From the NCBI GenBank assembly GCA_019414645.1, contig DXLP01000004.1, forward strand, positions 18,774-82,773: a stretch of 64,000 bases of DNA. The letters are read 5' to 3'. This stretch comes from Collinsella sp. (GTDB lineage: Bacteria; Actinomycetota; Coriobacteriia; Coriobacteriales; Coriobacteriaceae). Under the pieces are notes generated by a model. The model did no database searches and was not told where the DNA came from. It worked only from the letters and a program-made list of their open reading frames with translations. The translations under genes and the position numbers were made by a program. Below are positions 49,574-58,678 of the stretch, one piece after another (position 1 is the stretch's first letter; every line of letters begins with the position of its first letter).

Positions 49574-52324
49574 TTATTTGGCGTCGGCCCAGGTTATGCC
49601 GGTGCTGGCTTCGGCGATTAGGGGTACGCGTAGGTCTACGACGTGTTCCATGACGTCTTGGACCATGGCGGTCAGGCGTTCGACTTCTTCGACCGGGCAC
49701 TCAAAGTCCAGTTCGTCGTGTACCTGCAGGATCATGTGAGCGGCAAAGCCTTCCTCTTCCAGACGGCGGCTCACGCGGGCCATCGCAATCTTGATGATGT
49801 CGGCGGCGGTGCCCTGCATGGGGTGGTTCATGGCCGTGCGCTCGCCAAAGCCGCGGAGTTGCGGATTTTTGGCCTTGAGCTCCGGAATATGACGACGGCG
49901 GCCGTACATGGTCTCGGCGTAGCCCGTCTGCTTGGCGCGCGCCACCACGTTGTCGAGGAACGTGCGCACGCCCGGATAGGCCTCGTAGTAGCGGTCGATC
50001 ATGTCGCGCGCCTCGGCCATCGAGATGTGCAGCGACTGCGACAGGCCATAGGCCTGCTGACCATACACGATGCCAAAGTTCACGGCCTTGGCGCGGCTGC
50101 GCAGGTCGGGCGTTACCTCGGACACGGGAACGCCAAACACGCGCGCCGCCGTCTCGGCATGGAAGTCCTCGCCCTCGTTAAAGGCGCGCACCAGGTGCTC
50201 GTCACCCGAAAGATGCGCCAGCAGACGCAGTTCGATCTGCGAGTAGTCCACCGCCAAAAAGACGCTTCCCTCGCCTGCCGAAAACGCCGTCTTGACGGTA
50301 CGGCCCAGCTCAGAGCGCGTCGGGATGTTCTGCAGGTTCGGGTCGCTCGAGGACAGACGCCCCGTTGCCGTGATGGTCTGGTTGTACGTGGTGTGCACGC
50401 GACCGTCACCGCGGCGCAGCGGGCCCAGCGTGTCCAGATAGGTTGACTTAATCTTGGACTTCTCGCGCCAGTCCAAGATCAGACGAACAATCTCGTGGTC
50501 GCGAGCAAGATCACTCAGTACCTTGGCGTTGGTCGAATAGTAACCGCGCTTGGTCTTTTTGAGGCCCTTGGTCGGAAGCCCCATAACGTCAAACAGCACG
50601 TGCGAGAGCTGCATGGGGCTACCGATGTTAAAGGTCTCGTCGCCTGCCAGGTCGCGGATGTTGCGTTCGACCTCGGCAATCTGGGTAGCAAGCCCCTCAG
50701 ACAGACTATGCAGACGGTCAGGGTCTACGAGCATGCCCGCGCGCTCCATCTTGGCAAGCACCGGCACGAGCGGCATCTCGATGCCATCGAACACGTTGAC
50801 GGCGTTCTCGCGGGCCATGCGGTCGCGCAGCGGTGCGACCAGCGCCAGCGTCAAGGCCGCCGTGCGAGCGGCGGGCGCAGGAGCGTCCTCGCCGGCATCC
50901 TCTGCACCGCGCGTCGCAGGCAGCGCCATCTGCAGATAGGTATCGGCCAGATACGCCTCGTCAAACTCGGAGCGGTCGGAATCCAACAGGTAGGCGGCAA
51001 CCACGGTATCGAAGATGCGCGTGGAGTCGACTGCCAGCGGATCCATGAGCTCGGGCTCGGAAGAATCGACGGGCGAAAGCTCATGCAGCAGCGCCTTCGT
51101 ATCCGGGCTCGCCACGCGGCCCTCCATAAACAGGCGCGCAAGCACGCCGGCGATCACGCCGTGGGCGAAGTTGAAGCCCTCAACTTCAGCCGCCGCACAG
51201 CTGTCGCCCTCCTCGAGCGCGAACAGGCCCTTGGACGTCGCCAGCCACAGCGTGCGCGTCAAGCCAAAAAGCGCGCCCTCCTCTTTGTCATCGTCCACCA
51301 CAGCGGCAATCCACTCGCCTGCCTCGATCGCGCGAGAAATCTCGGCGGCAGCGACAGTGAGCGCCTCGGCATCGCCGGCGGCAGCGCGCGAAACCGCGGG
51401 TATCTCAAACGTGCTGACAGTGGCCGCAGCCCCACCCTCGCCACCGATCAGCGACAAGAAACGGTTCTGCATGGCCGTAATGCCGAGTGCGCCCAGCGCC
51501 GCGGAGACTTCGTCGGCAGAAAACGCCGGGAAGGACGTTTCGTCAAAGTCGAGCTCGACAGGCGCATCGGTGCGGATGGTCGCGACCTTGCGGCTCAGCA
51601 AGGCATCGTCGATATGCGCACGTAGGTTCTCGCCCATCTTGCCCTTGACCTCGTCGGCATGCGCGATGACCTCGTCCAAGCTGCCGTACTGTGCGATGAG
51701 CGCGCTCGCCTTTTTGGGGCCGATGCCCGGTACGCCGGGAATGTTATCGGACGTGTCGCCCTTCAGGCCATAAAAGTCGGGCACGAGCGCCGGCGTGATG
51801 CCGTGATACAAATCATCCACGCTCTCAGGTGTCATGATCGCCACGTCGGACAGGCCCTTGCGGGTCGAGACGACGTTGACGTGCTCGGTCACGAGCTGAT
51901 ACATATCGCGGTCGCCGGTCACCAGCAGCATGTCGCAGCCGGCCTCCTCGCCCAGGCGCGCCATGGTACCCAAGATATCGTCGCCTTCCCAGCCCTCGGA
52001 CTGCAGAATCGGCACGTTGAGCGCGGTGAGCAGCTCCTTGATCATCGGAAACTGCGCGTGCAGATCGGGGTCCATGGGCGGACGCTGGGCCTTGTACTGC
52101 GGCAGCATCTCCATGCGCACGCGCGGCTTGCCCTTGTCAAACGCCACAACCACACCGTCGGGGTTAAAGGCGTCAATCATCTTGAGGAACATATTCAAAA
52201 AGCCAAAGATCGCGTTGGTGGGGCGACCGTCCGGCGCGTTCATGGTCGGCGGCACGGCGTGGAAGGCGCGGTGCATGAGCGAGTTGCCGTCGATGACGGC
52301 AAAAGTACGGCGCTTGTCAGACAT
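49574..52324 (-). CDS. polA: DNA polymerase I
   Basis: Repair and Okazaki-fragment polymerase, 916 residues. Residues 1 to about 300 are the 5'-3' exonuclease (FAVIDGNSLMHRAFHA, VVAFDKGKPRVRME, LLVTGDRDMYQLV, GVPGIGPKKASALI). Residues about 320-520 correspond to the 3'-5' exonuclease fold, but the DxE active residues are not evident, so proofreading is probably lost. The polymerase domain has motif A LAVDYSQIELRLLAHLSGD, motif B RAKAVNFGIVYGQQAYGLSQ and motif C LQVHDELDFE. The start MSDKRRTF is 41 codons inside the open frame. It is divergent from the M18 peptidase gene. Confidence 0.97.
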   Translation of the reverse strand: MSDKRRTFAVIDGNSLMHRAFHAVPPTMNAPDGRPTNAIFGFLNMFLKMIDAFNPDGVVVAFDKGKPRVRMEMLPQYKAQRPPMDPDLHAQFPMIKELLTALNVPILQSEGWEGDDILGTMARLGEEAGCDMLLVTGDRDMYQLVTEHVNVVSTRKGLSDVAIMTPESVDDLYHGITPALVPDFYGLKGDTSDNIPGVPGIGPKKASALIAQYGSLDEVIAHADEVKGKMGENLRAHIDDALLSRKVATIRTDAPVELDFDETSFPAFSADEVSAALGALGITAMQNRFLSLIGGEGGAAATVSTFEIPAVSRAAAGDAEALTVAAAEISRAIEAGEWIAAVVDDDKEEGALFGLTRTLWLATSKGLFALEEGDSCAAAEVEGFNFAHGVIAGVLARLFMEGRVASPDTKALLHELSPVDSSEPELMDPLAVDSTRIFDTVVAAYLLDSDRSEFDEAYLADTYLQMALPATRGAEDAGEDAPAPAARTAALTLALVAPLRDRMARENAVNVFDGIEMPLVPVLAKMERAGMLVDPDRLHSLSEGLATQIAEVERNIRDLAGDETFNIGSPMQLSHVLFDVMGLPTKGLKKTKRGYYSTNAKVLSDLARDHEIVRLILDWREKSKIKSTYLDTLGPLRRGDGRVHTTYNQTITATGRLSSSDPNLQNIPTRSELGRTVKTAFSAGEGSVFLAVDYSQIELRLLAHLSGDEHLVRAFNEGEDFHAETAARVFGVPVSEVTPDLRSRAKAVNFGIVYGQQAYGLSQSLHISMAEARDMIDRYYEAYPGVRTFLDNVVARAKQTGYAETMYGRRRHIPELKAKNPQLRGFGERTAMNHPMQGTAADIIKIAMARVSRRLEEEGFAAHMILQVHDELDFECPVEEVERLTAMVQDVMEHVVDLRVPLIAEASTGITWADAK

Positions 52325-52489
52325 ATTGAATACCTCGCTTTGGGCTGGGCACGTTTGCTCACTCCAGTTTACACGCTCCCCGCCCCGCGGCCACTGCACA
52401 TCAGGCTTCCCTGCCGCCGCGCGCCCGCGCGTGATACGATGGCTCACGGTACATCAACCAGCACGATCGATCCGAAAGGAGCCTGCGTC

Positions 52490-53887
52490 ATGGAGCGTCC
52501 CTGCGCATGGAAAAAGTACACGCCACAGCAGATTGAGGAGCTCGAGGAGCTTTGCCGCGGCTATAAGCAATTTTTGAGCGAGAACAAGACCGAGCGCCTG
52601 TGCGTCAAGACCGGTATCAAGATGGCCGAGGAGGCGGGCTACGTCAATCTGGAGACCGTGATCGCCGAGGGCCGCGCGCTCAAGGCCGGCGACAAGGTGT
52701 ACGCCGCCAATCACGGCAAGGACCTCATGCTCGTCAACCTGGGCACCGCCCCGCTCGAGCAGGGCTTTAACATCCTGGGCGCCCACGTGGACTCGCCGCG
52801 CCTGGACCTCAAGCAAAACCCCGCCTTCGAGGCCGGCGACATGGCCTATCTCGACACGCACTACTACGGCGGCGTCAAGAGCTACCACTGGGTCGCTTCC
52901 CCGCTCGCACTCGTAGGCGTCATCTGCAAAAAGGACGGCACCACCGTCGACATCAACATCGGCGACAAGGCGGACGACCCGGTCTTTACCATCTCCGACC
53001 TGCTGATCCACCTCTCGAGCGAGCAGATGGCCAAGCCCGCCAAGGACGCCGTCGATGCCGAGATCCTCGACGTGATCGTCGGCGGCCGCCCCGTCAAGTT
53101 TGACGAGGACGACAAGGACGCCCCCAAGGAGCCCGTCAAGCAGATGTTCCTTGACATCCTCAAGGAGCAGTACGACGTCGAGGAGGAGGACCTCCTCTCC
53201 GCCGAAATCGAGGTCGTGCCCGCCGGCCCGGCCCGTGACATGGGCCTCGACCGCTCCATGATTTTGGGCTATGGCCACGACGACCGCGTCTGCGCCTATC
53301 CGTCCATGCTCGCCCAGATCGACGTCGCCAACGTGGAGCGCACGAGCATCACACTCATCGTCGACAAGGAGGAGATCGGCTCCGTGGGTGCCACCGGCAT
53401 GACGAGCCGCTTCTTCGAGAACACCGTCGCCGAGATCATGACGCTCGCCGGCGAGGATAGCCCGCTGGCCCTGCGCCGTGCACTCGCCCACAGCCGCATG
53501 CTTTCCTCTGACGTGTCCGCCGGCTTCGACCCGGGCTATGCCGGCAAGTTCGAGACCAAGAACGCCGCCTTCATGGGTCGCGGCCTGTGCTTTAACAAGT
53601 ACACGGGCAGCCGCGGCAAGGGTGGCTCCAACGACGCCGACGCCGAGTACGTGGCCCTCGTCCGCGACATCATGGACGAGGCCGGCGTGGACTTCCAGAC
53701 CTGCGAGCTCGGTCGCGTCAACGCGGGCGGCGGCGGCACCATCGCCTACATCATGGCCAAGTACGGCATGAACGTCATCGACTCCGGTGTTGCCGTCCTG
53801 TCCATGCATGCCCTGTGGGAGGTCGCCAACAAGGCCGATATCTACGAGGCCTATCGCGGCTACAAGGCCTTCATCGAGCGCGCCTAA
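52490..53887 (+). CDS. M18 family aminopeptidase
   Basis: A zinc aminopeptidase preferring acidic or neutral N-terminal residues, dodecameric in known cases. The 465 residues include ILGAHVDSPRLDLKQNP with the first metal-ligand His and Asp, DTHYYGGVKSYHW, VDKEEIGSVGATGM with the catalytic Glu pair, AHSRMLSSDVSAGFDP with the Asp ligand, and GRVNAGGGGTIAYIMA. The last His ligand is in VLSMHALWE. AAAGGAG is six bases before the ATG. It is followed by yaaA with a family C palindrome between. Confidence 0.95.
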   Translation: MERPCAWKKYTPQQIEELEELCRGYKQFLSENKTERLCVKTGIKMAEEAGYVNLETVIAEGRALKAGDKVYAANHGKDLMLVNLGTAPLEQGFNILGAHVDSPRLDLKQNPAFEAGDMAYLDTHYYGGVKSYHWVASPLALVGVICKKDGTTVDINIGDKADDPVFTISDLLIHLSSEQMAKPAKDAVDAEILDVIVGGRPVKFDEDDKDAPKEPVKQMFLDILKEQYDVEEEDLLSAEIEVVPAGPARDMGLDRSMILGYGHDDRVCAYPSMLAQIDVANVERTSITLIVDKEEIGSVGATGMTSRFFENTVAEIMTLAGEDSPLALRRALAHSRMLSSDVSAGFDPGYAGKFETKNAAFMGRGLCFNKYTGSRGKGGSNDADAEYVALVRDIMDEAGVDFQTCELGRVNAGGGGTIAYIMAKYGMNVIDSGVAVLSMHALWEVANKADIYEAYRGYKAFIERA

Positions 53888-53900
53888 CCAACCCTTCATC

Positions 53901-53966
53901 AGTTGCGGTGAAATACGGACTAAACTGGCCCATAAACGGCCAAAACAGACCGTATTCCACCGCAAC
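53901..53966. repeat. Family C palindromic repeat, copy 4
   Basis: AGTTGCGGTGAAATACGGACT (53901-53921) pairs with 53946-53966 with two changes, one of which keeps a G.T pairing on one strand. An inner GGCC.GGCC pairing is in the loop. It lies between two genes in the same direction, unlike the copies between convergent genes. Confidence 0.87.
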
Positions 53967-53990
53967 TTCCTTTTTGGCAGAGGAGAGTCC

Positions 53991-54800
53991 ATGCTGCAGG
54001 TCATCATTTCGCCCGCCAAGCAGATGCGCGCGGCTCAAGATGCTTTTGAAGTCCTGGGCATTCCACCTTTTGCGCACGAGACGGATCGCCTCCACCGCGC
54101 ACTGCTAGATATCGAACGAAATGAAGGCAGCGGCGGCCTGCAAGCGCTATGGAACGTGAGTGACAAACTGCTGGGGCCTTGCCTCAACACCCTGCATGAG
54201 TTCGGGCCCATCCTGAAAAACGGCGATCTCGACAATCCCGAACTCGCCCGTCACCTCTCCCCTGCCGTCATGTCCTATCACGGCATTCAATACCAGAGCA
54301 TGGCGCCCGAGGTGATGGATTCCGCGCAGCTCGCATGGCTACAAGACCATCTATGGATCCTCTCCGGCCTCTACGGGTGCGTTCGTCCCTTTCATGCCGT
54401 CGAACCGTATCGGCTGGAGATGGGCGCGAAGCTCGCCGTTGACGATGCCCGAGACCTCTACGCGTTTTGGAGCGACAAGCTCGCGCGGGCTATCGCCCCG
54501 GCGGACTCAAACACCACGATCGTCAACCTCGCCAGCGTAGAGTATGCCAAAGCCGTTCTGCCCCACCTCGCGGGCGACGCCACGGCCGTCACATGCCTCT
54601 TTGGCGAGGGTATCCGCAACGGGAAGCCCATCCAACGGTCGACCGCCAGCAAAAAGGCGCGCGGCTCCATGGTGCGGTGGATGGCAGAAAACAAGCTCGA
54701 GGATGTAAGCGGGCTCACCGCGTTCGACGTTGGTTATCGTCACTTTCCCGAGCTTTCAAATAAAAACACTTTGGTCTTCCTGAACGAACAGGCCTTGTAG
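53991..54800 (+). CDS. yaaA: YaaA family protein (UPF0246, peroxide stress)
   Basis: A 269-residue DNA-binding protein family that in E. coli lowers free iron under peroxide stress. The start LQVIISPAKQM is the hallmark. Further signatures are the FGPILKNGD region, SYHGIQYQSM, WILSGLYGCVRPFHAVEPYRLEMG and NLASVEYAKAV. The C-terminal basic helix region SKKARGSMVRWMAENKLED is present. AGAGGAGA is five to six bases before the ATG. Confidence 0.92.
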   Translation: MLQVIISPAKQMRAAQDAFEVLGIPPFAHETDRLHRALLDIERNEGSGGLQALWNVSDKLLGPCLNTLHEFGPILKNGDLDNPELARHLSPAVMSYHGIQYQSMAPEVMDSAQLAWLQDHLWILSGLYGCVRPFHAVEPYRLEMGAKLAVDDARDLYAFWSDKLARAIAPADSNTTIVNLASVEYAKAVLPHLAGDATAVTCLFGEGIRNGKPIQRSTASKKARGSMVRWMAENKLEDVSGLTAFDVGYRHFPELSNKNTLVFLNEQAL

Positions 54801-54839
54801 GACCACCGCTACTTTGAATGTGCTACCTAGGCACGGCGT

Positions 54840-55361
54840 CTATTCCGCCAAGCTGTCGGCTTTGGCAATTTCATTTGTCGAGCCGTCCTGATAGGTAATC
54901 TTGACGTGCTCCACCTCGGACACTTTGACGCCCGACGGGGGCTCCAGGCGCCATTCCGTCAGCGCGATATCCATCGTCGTGGGCACGTCTCCTTGATTTT
55001 TGAGCTTCACCGTCAGCGTTTTGAGCGCCGCATCAAACGTCGCGCGTTCGATTTCTTCACCTGGAATGGACCCACCACTCAGCTGCAGCTGCACAAACTC
55101 ATCGCGCGGGTACCAATAATCGCCCGGAACGGCGAGCGTATTGGCATTACCGCCAGTACTCCTCACCGTCATAATCGGTAGGCTATCATCAACCTCGAAC
55201 TCCCAGCCAGCGCCGCCGCGACCGCCAAACGTCCAAATACAAAAGGCAATCACCAACACGGCAAGCACCGCAAAACCAATCGCGACAAGGCCATGGTGCG
55301 CACGGCTTTCCTCGGCCGATACATCCCATTGCGTCTCTCGATATAGATGCTTGTCTTCCAT
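54840..55361 (-). CDS. Membrane-anchored protein of unknown function
   Basis: A 173-residue protein with a short cytoplasmic N-terminus and one span (VAIGFAVLAVLVIAFCIWTF, residues about 25-45). About 125 residues outside the membrane look mostly beta-rich. No catalytic or cysteine motif is seen. GGGGAGG is six to seven bases before MEDKHL. It is divergent from the TPP riboswitch and thiC, so the 70-base gap holds promoters for both. The extracellular domain resembles small Ig- or beta-sandwich-like domains only in general layout, and no family is claimed. Confidence 0.75.
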   Translation of the reverse strand: MEDKHLYRETQWDVSAEESRAHHGLVAIGFAVLAVLVIAFCIWTFGGRGGAGWEFEVDDSLPIMTVRSTGGNANTLAVPGDYWYPRDEFVQLQLSGGSIPGEEIERATFDAALKTLTVKLKNQGDVPTTMDIALTEWRLEPPSGVKVSEVEHVKITYQDGSTNEIAKADSLAE

Positions 55362-55429
55362 GTTCGCCTCCCCGCAGGCACGCTCGTTGGCCCAATCGTA
55401 CCCATTCAGGCTATACTTGAGCCCATGAC

Positions 55430-55524
55430 ATAACGGGGGGCTTGCAGGACAAGACGGCAGGCTGAGATTGGGCGCGCCCGCCCTGACCCGCAAACCTGAT
55501 ATGGGTAATGCCAACGAAGGGAGC
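55430..55524 (+). promoter_or_regulatory. TPP (THI-box) riboswitch
   Basis: The leader of thiC carries the thiamin-pyrophosphate aptamer: ACGGGGGGCTTGC as the entry, the pyrimidine-sensor sequence GGCTGAGATTGGG, then CCCTGACCCGCAAACCTGAT and ATGGGTAATGCCAACGAAGGGA as the pyrophosphate side. The last stem ends eight bases before the thiC ATG, so control of translation initiation fits better than termination. TATACT at 55412 is a likely -10. Confidence 0.96.
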
Positions 55525-55531
55525 CGTGCCA

Positions 55532-56866
55532 ATGAGCACACAGACCGAGCCCAAGCTCGTCACGCAAATCGACTTCGCCCGCGCCGGGCAGATCACGCCG
55601 CAGATGAAGGAGGTTGCCGAGCGCGAGCATCGCGACCCCGAGTACATCCGCGAGCGCGTGGCCGACGGCCGCATCGCCATCCCCGCCAACATCGTGCACA
55701 TCAAAAAGGGCATGCGCGCCTTTGGCGTCGGCGAGGGCCTTTCCACCAAGGTCAACGTCAACCTGGGCATCTCGGGCGACAAGGCCGATGCCGCCGAGGA
55801 ATGGAAGAAGGTCAAGATCGCCGAGGACTTTGGCGCCGACGCCATCATGGACCTCTCCAACTCGGGCAAGACGCGCCAGTTCCGCCAGCAGCTCATCGAC
55901 GAGACACCGCTCATGGTAGGCACCGTCCCCATGTACGACGCCATCGGCTACATGGAAAAGCCGCTGGTCAAGCTCACCAAGGACGACCTGTTCGAAGTCG
56001 TGCGCGCGCATGCCGAGGACGGCGTGGACTTTATGACCATCCACTGCGGCATAAACAAGTCGGTCACCAAGACCTTTAAGGAGACCGGCCGCCTGATGAA
56101 CATCGTGAGCCGTGGCGGCTCACTGCTGTTTGGCTGGATGGAGGTCACCGGTAACGAGAACCCATTCTATGAGTTCTACGACGAGTTGCTCGAGATTTGC
56201 CACGAGTACGACGTGACGATTTCGCTCGGCGACTCCTGCCGCCCGGGCTGCCTCTACGACTCCAACGACGCCACCGAGACCGCTGAGATGATCGAGCTGG
56301 GCAAGCTGTGCAAGCGCGCTTGGGCCGCCGGCGTCCAGGTCATGGTCGAGGGCCCGGGTCACATGGCGCTCGACGAGATCGCCGCCAACATGAAACTGCA
56401 GAAGCGCCTGTGCCACAATGCCCCGTTCTATGTGCTCGGGCCGCTGGTGACCGATATCGGCGTGGGCTACGACCACATCACCGCTGCCATCGGCGGCGCT
56501 ATCTCCGCCGGTTCCGGCGCCGACTTCCTGTGCTACGTGACGCCGGCCGAGCACCTATGCCTGCCTAACGCCCAGGATGTGCTCGACGGCCTCATGGCCA
56601 CCAAGATCGCCGCACACGCCGCCGACATCGCCAAAAAGGTGCCGCACGCCCGCGACATGGACGACAAGATGGGCCAGGCACGCCGCAAGCTTGACTGGGA
56701 CGCCATGTGGGAGTGCGCGCTCGACCCGGTTACGGGCAAGAAGCGCTACGAGGAGTCCCCCGCCGCCACCGAGGGCACTTGCACCATGTGTGGCAAGATG
56801 TGCGCCGTCCGCACCGTCAACAAGATCTTCGAGGGCACCACGATCGACCTCGGCATGGAGGACTAA
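55532..56866 (+). CDS. thiC: Phosphomethylpyrimidine synthase (short anaerobic type)
   Basis: Radical SAM enzyme that rearranges AIR to hydroxymethylpyrimidine phosphate for thiamin. The 444 residues lack the N-terminal extension of the E. coli type. Signatures are GISGDKADAAEEWKKV, MDLSNSG, FMTIHCGINKSVTK, SLGDSCRPGCLYDSND, QVMVEGPGHMALDEI and the C-terminal [4Fe-4S] cysteines in GTCTMCGKMCAVR. The ATG lies directly after the TPP riboswitch, whose 3' stem would hide the ribosome site GAAGGGAG. thiD follows 182 bases later. Confidence 0.97.
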   Translation: MSTQTEPKLVTQIDFARAGQITPQMKEVAEREHRDPEYIRERVADGRIAIPANIVHIKKGMRAFGVGEGLSTKVNVNLGISGDKADAAEEWKKVKIAEDFGADAIMDLSNSGKTRQFRQQLIDETPLMVGTVPMYDAIGYMEKPLVKLTKDDLFEVVRAHAEDGVDFMTIHCGINKSVTKTFKETGRLMNIVSRGGSLLFGWMEVTGNENPFYEFYDELLEICHEYDVTISLGDSCRPGCLYDSNDATETAEMIELGKLCKRAWAAGVQVMVEGPGHMALDEIAANMKLQKRLCHNAPFYVLGPLVTDIGVGYDHITAAIGGAISAGSGADFLCYVTPAEHLCLPNAQDVLDGLMATKIAAHAADIAKKVPHARDMDDKMGQARRKLDWDAMWECALDPVTGKKRYEESPAATEGTCTMCGKMCAVRTVNKIFEGTTIDLGMED

Positions 56867-56961
56867 CCCTGTCGCCGCGGCCGCCTCTGGCGGCGAGCTG
56901 GTGCCTGTCAATTGTTGACGTGTGAACATTTGCTTGCATTTGCGTAAAGATTGCATCGCCC

Positions 56962-57002
56962 GCCCGGGTTCGACATAGAGTCGGCCCGGGCATCTTTATA
57001 AT
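56962..57002 (+). promoter_or_regulatory. Hairpin and -10 region upstream of thiD
   Basis: GCCCGGG near 56962 pairs with CCCGGGC near 56985, possibly ending thiC transcription. TATAAT at 56997-57002 follows at once and is a candidate thiD -10. Confidence 0.55.
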
Positions 57003-57048
57003 GCTGGCTTAAAGACCCATTTGATTCCGACCGAACAAGGGGGCGAAC

Positions 57049-57879
57049 ATGGATCGTAGTAAGGTACCTACCGTCCTGTCCATCGCGGGATCCGATTCCA
57101 GCGGTGGCGCCGGCATTCAGGCCGACATCAAGACCATCACGGCGCACCGCCTGTATGCCGAGACGGCCATCACCGCCATCACAGCGCAAAACACACTGGG
57201 CGTCACCGCCGTGCAGGATATCTCACCAGATATCGTAGCCGCGCAAATTGACGCCGTTTTTGACGATATCCGCCCCAGCGCCGTCAAGATCGGCATGGTT
57301 TCTTCTGTCGAGATTATCGATGTTATCGCCGACCGCCTGAGCGCCTGGAACGCGACAAACGTGGTAGTCGACCCCGTCATGGTAGCCACCTCGGGCGCAC
57401 GGCTGATTGCCGAAGATGCCGCCGAGGCGCTCACCCGCCGCCTGTTCCCGCTAGCGACGGTTATCACGCCCAATATTCCCGAGGCCATGGCGTTGCTCGA
57501 TTATGAGGTCGATTCCGAGCGCACTCAGCAAAATGCCGCCATGCTTCTCACCCGCCGCTTTGGCTGCGCGTCTCTCGTTAAGGGCGGGCATTTTGTCAAC
57601 GAGGCCAACGATGTGCTAGCAGAGCCCGCGCCGCTCGATGACGAGGGCAACCACCTGGGCGATCCGCTCACCACGTGGTTCCGCCACAAGCGCATCGAGA
57701 CCGGCAACACGCATGGCACCGGTTGCACGCTCTCGTCCGCCATCGCCTGCGCGCTGGCCCAGGGCATGGATCTTGCCGACGCCGTCAACGCAGGCAAGGC
57801 ATACCTGACAGGCGCTCTGGCCGCCGGCCTGAACATGGGCAAAGGTTCCGGCCCCGTCAACCACATGTGGCAGTATTAA
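57049..57879 (+). CDS. thiD: Hydroxymethylpyrimidine / phosphomethylpyrimidine kinase
   Basis: Phosphorylates HMP and HMP-P in thiamin synthesis and salvage. The 276 residues have SIAGSDSSGGAGIQADIKTI near the start, TAITAQNTLGV, AVKIGMVSSVEII, VVVDPVMVATSG, TPNIPEA and, at the C-terminus, GNTHGTGCTLSSAIAC, the ribokinase-type anion hole and catalytic Asp-like region. All expected segments are complete. It follows thiC in the same direction. thiE, thiG and other genes of the pathway are not in the window. Confidence 0.96.
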   Translation: MDRSKVPTVLSIAGSDSSGGAGIQADIKTITAHRLYAETAITAITAQNTLGVTAVQDISPDIVAAQIDAVFDDIRPSAVKIGMVSSVEIIDVIADRLSAWNATNVVVDPVMVATSGARLIAEDAAEALTRRLFPLATVITPNIPEAMALLDYEVDSERTQQNAAMLLTRRFGCASLVKGGHFVNEANDVLAEPAPLDDEGNHLGDPLTTWFRHKRIETGNTHGTGCTLSSAIACALAQGMDLADAVNAGKAYLTGALAAGLNMGKGSGPVNHMWQY

Positions 57880-57892
57880 GATTCGCAGTCCA

Positions 57893-57930
57893 AGCCACCG
57901 CAAAGGCGCCCGCCCCCTTTGCGGTGGTTT
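57893..57930 (+). terminator. thiD terminator
   Basis: CCACCGCAAAG (57895-57905) pairs with CTTTGCGGTGG (57917-57927), followed by TTTGGGG. It faces the convergent SGNH hydrolase stop. Confidence 0.8.
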
Positions 57931-57939
57931 GGGGTCGCG

Positions 57940-58599
57940 CTACTCTCCGAGCATCTCTTGGAGCTTGGCTGCCACGGCGTGACCCAGGCTCTCATGGCTT
58001 TCGGGCATCATATGCAGATAGTCGATATCGCCCGGCTCGGCAAAGTCGGCGGCATTCAAAAAGTCGCAGCCAAACTGCTCAGCCACATGCGCGTAGTACT
58101 CACCAAAATGTTCCGAGGCTTCTACGGAATGCTCGTCAAAATCGGTCATATATACGTCGGCGATCTGCGGCTTAATCTTGATAGGCGCCATCAGCAGAAT
58201 GCGCGGACAAGGCGCAGCGTCGGTCCACGGAAACGCGCGGACGGCGCGAATCAGCGCCATGGCGCCACGAGCGATATCGGCAGCCGTCACGTTAAAGACC
58301 GTCTTGCAGTCGTTGGTGCCCAGCATGATCACAATGGCGTCCAGCGGCTTATGGGCCTCGAGCATCATCGGAAGCGCGCGAATGCCGTTAAGATTGGTGT
58401 CCAGATGGCACATGTCGTCGCGTACCGTCGTGCGGCCGTTGAGGCCTTCTTCAATTACATGCCAGCCCTCGCCTAAGTCACGTTGGGCCACGCCACACCA
58501 GCGCACATCCCGCGCATAGCGCACCGCGGTGCCGTCGCGCATGCCCGCCGGATCGTAACCATAGGTGTTGCTGTCGCCAAAGCATAGAACGTTTTTCAT
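57940..58599 (-). CDS. SGNH/GDSL hydrolase family protein
   Basis: A cytoplasmic esterase-like enzyme of 219 residues without a signal peptide. Block I is VLCFGDSNTYGYDP with the Ser nucleophile in GDSN. Block II has a Gly in LNGRTT, block III is IVIMLGTNDCK, and block V is the final ESHESLGHAV, with the His expected there. The GDSN form and NGRTT are typical of the arylesterase-like subgroup. The substrate is unknown. It converges on thiD. Confidence 0.9.
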   Translation of the reverse strand: MKNVLCFGDSNTYGYDPAGMRDGTAVRYARDVRWCGVAQRDLGEGWHVIEEGLNGRTTVRDDMCHLDTNLNGIRALPMMLEAHKPLDAIVIMLGTNDCKTVFNVTAADIARGAMALIRAVRAFPWTDAAPCPRILLMAPIKIKPQIADVYMTDFDEHSVEASEHFGEYYAHVAEQFGCDFLNAADFAEPGDIDYLHMMPESHESLGHAVAAKLQEMLGE

Positions 58600-58617
58600 C
58601 GTAAGCCCTTCCTTTTA

Positions 58618-58651
58618 GTAAAAAGCCGACGGGAGCAGCCTCTCCCGCCGG
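58618..58651 (-). terminator. Terminator of the PARG-like gene
   Basis: GCCGACGGGAG pairs with CTCCCGCCGGC with one mismatch. On the minus strand TTTTTAC follows the stem. It lies just upstream of the SGNH gene start. Confidence 0.88.
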
Positions 58652-58678
58652 CTCGACCTATCTGTCAACACGTACCGG

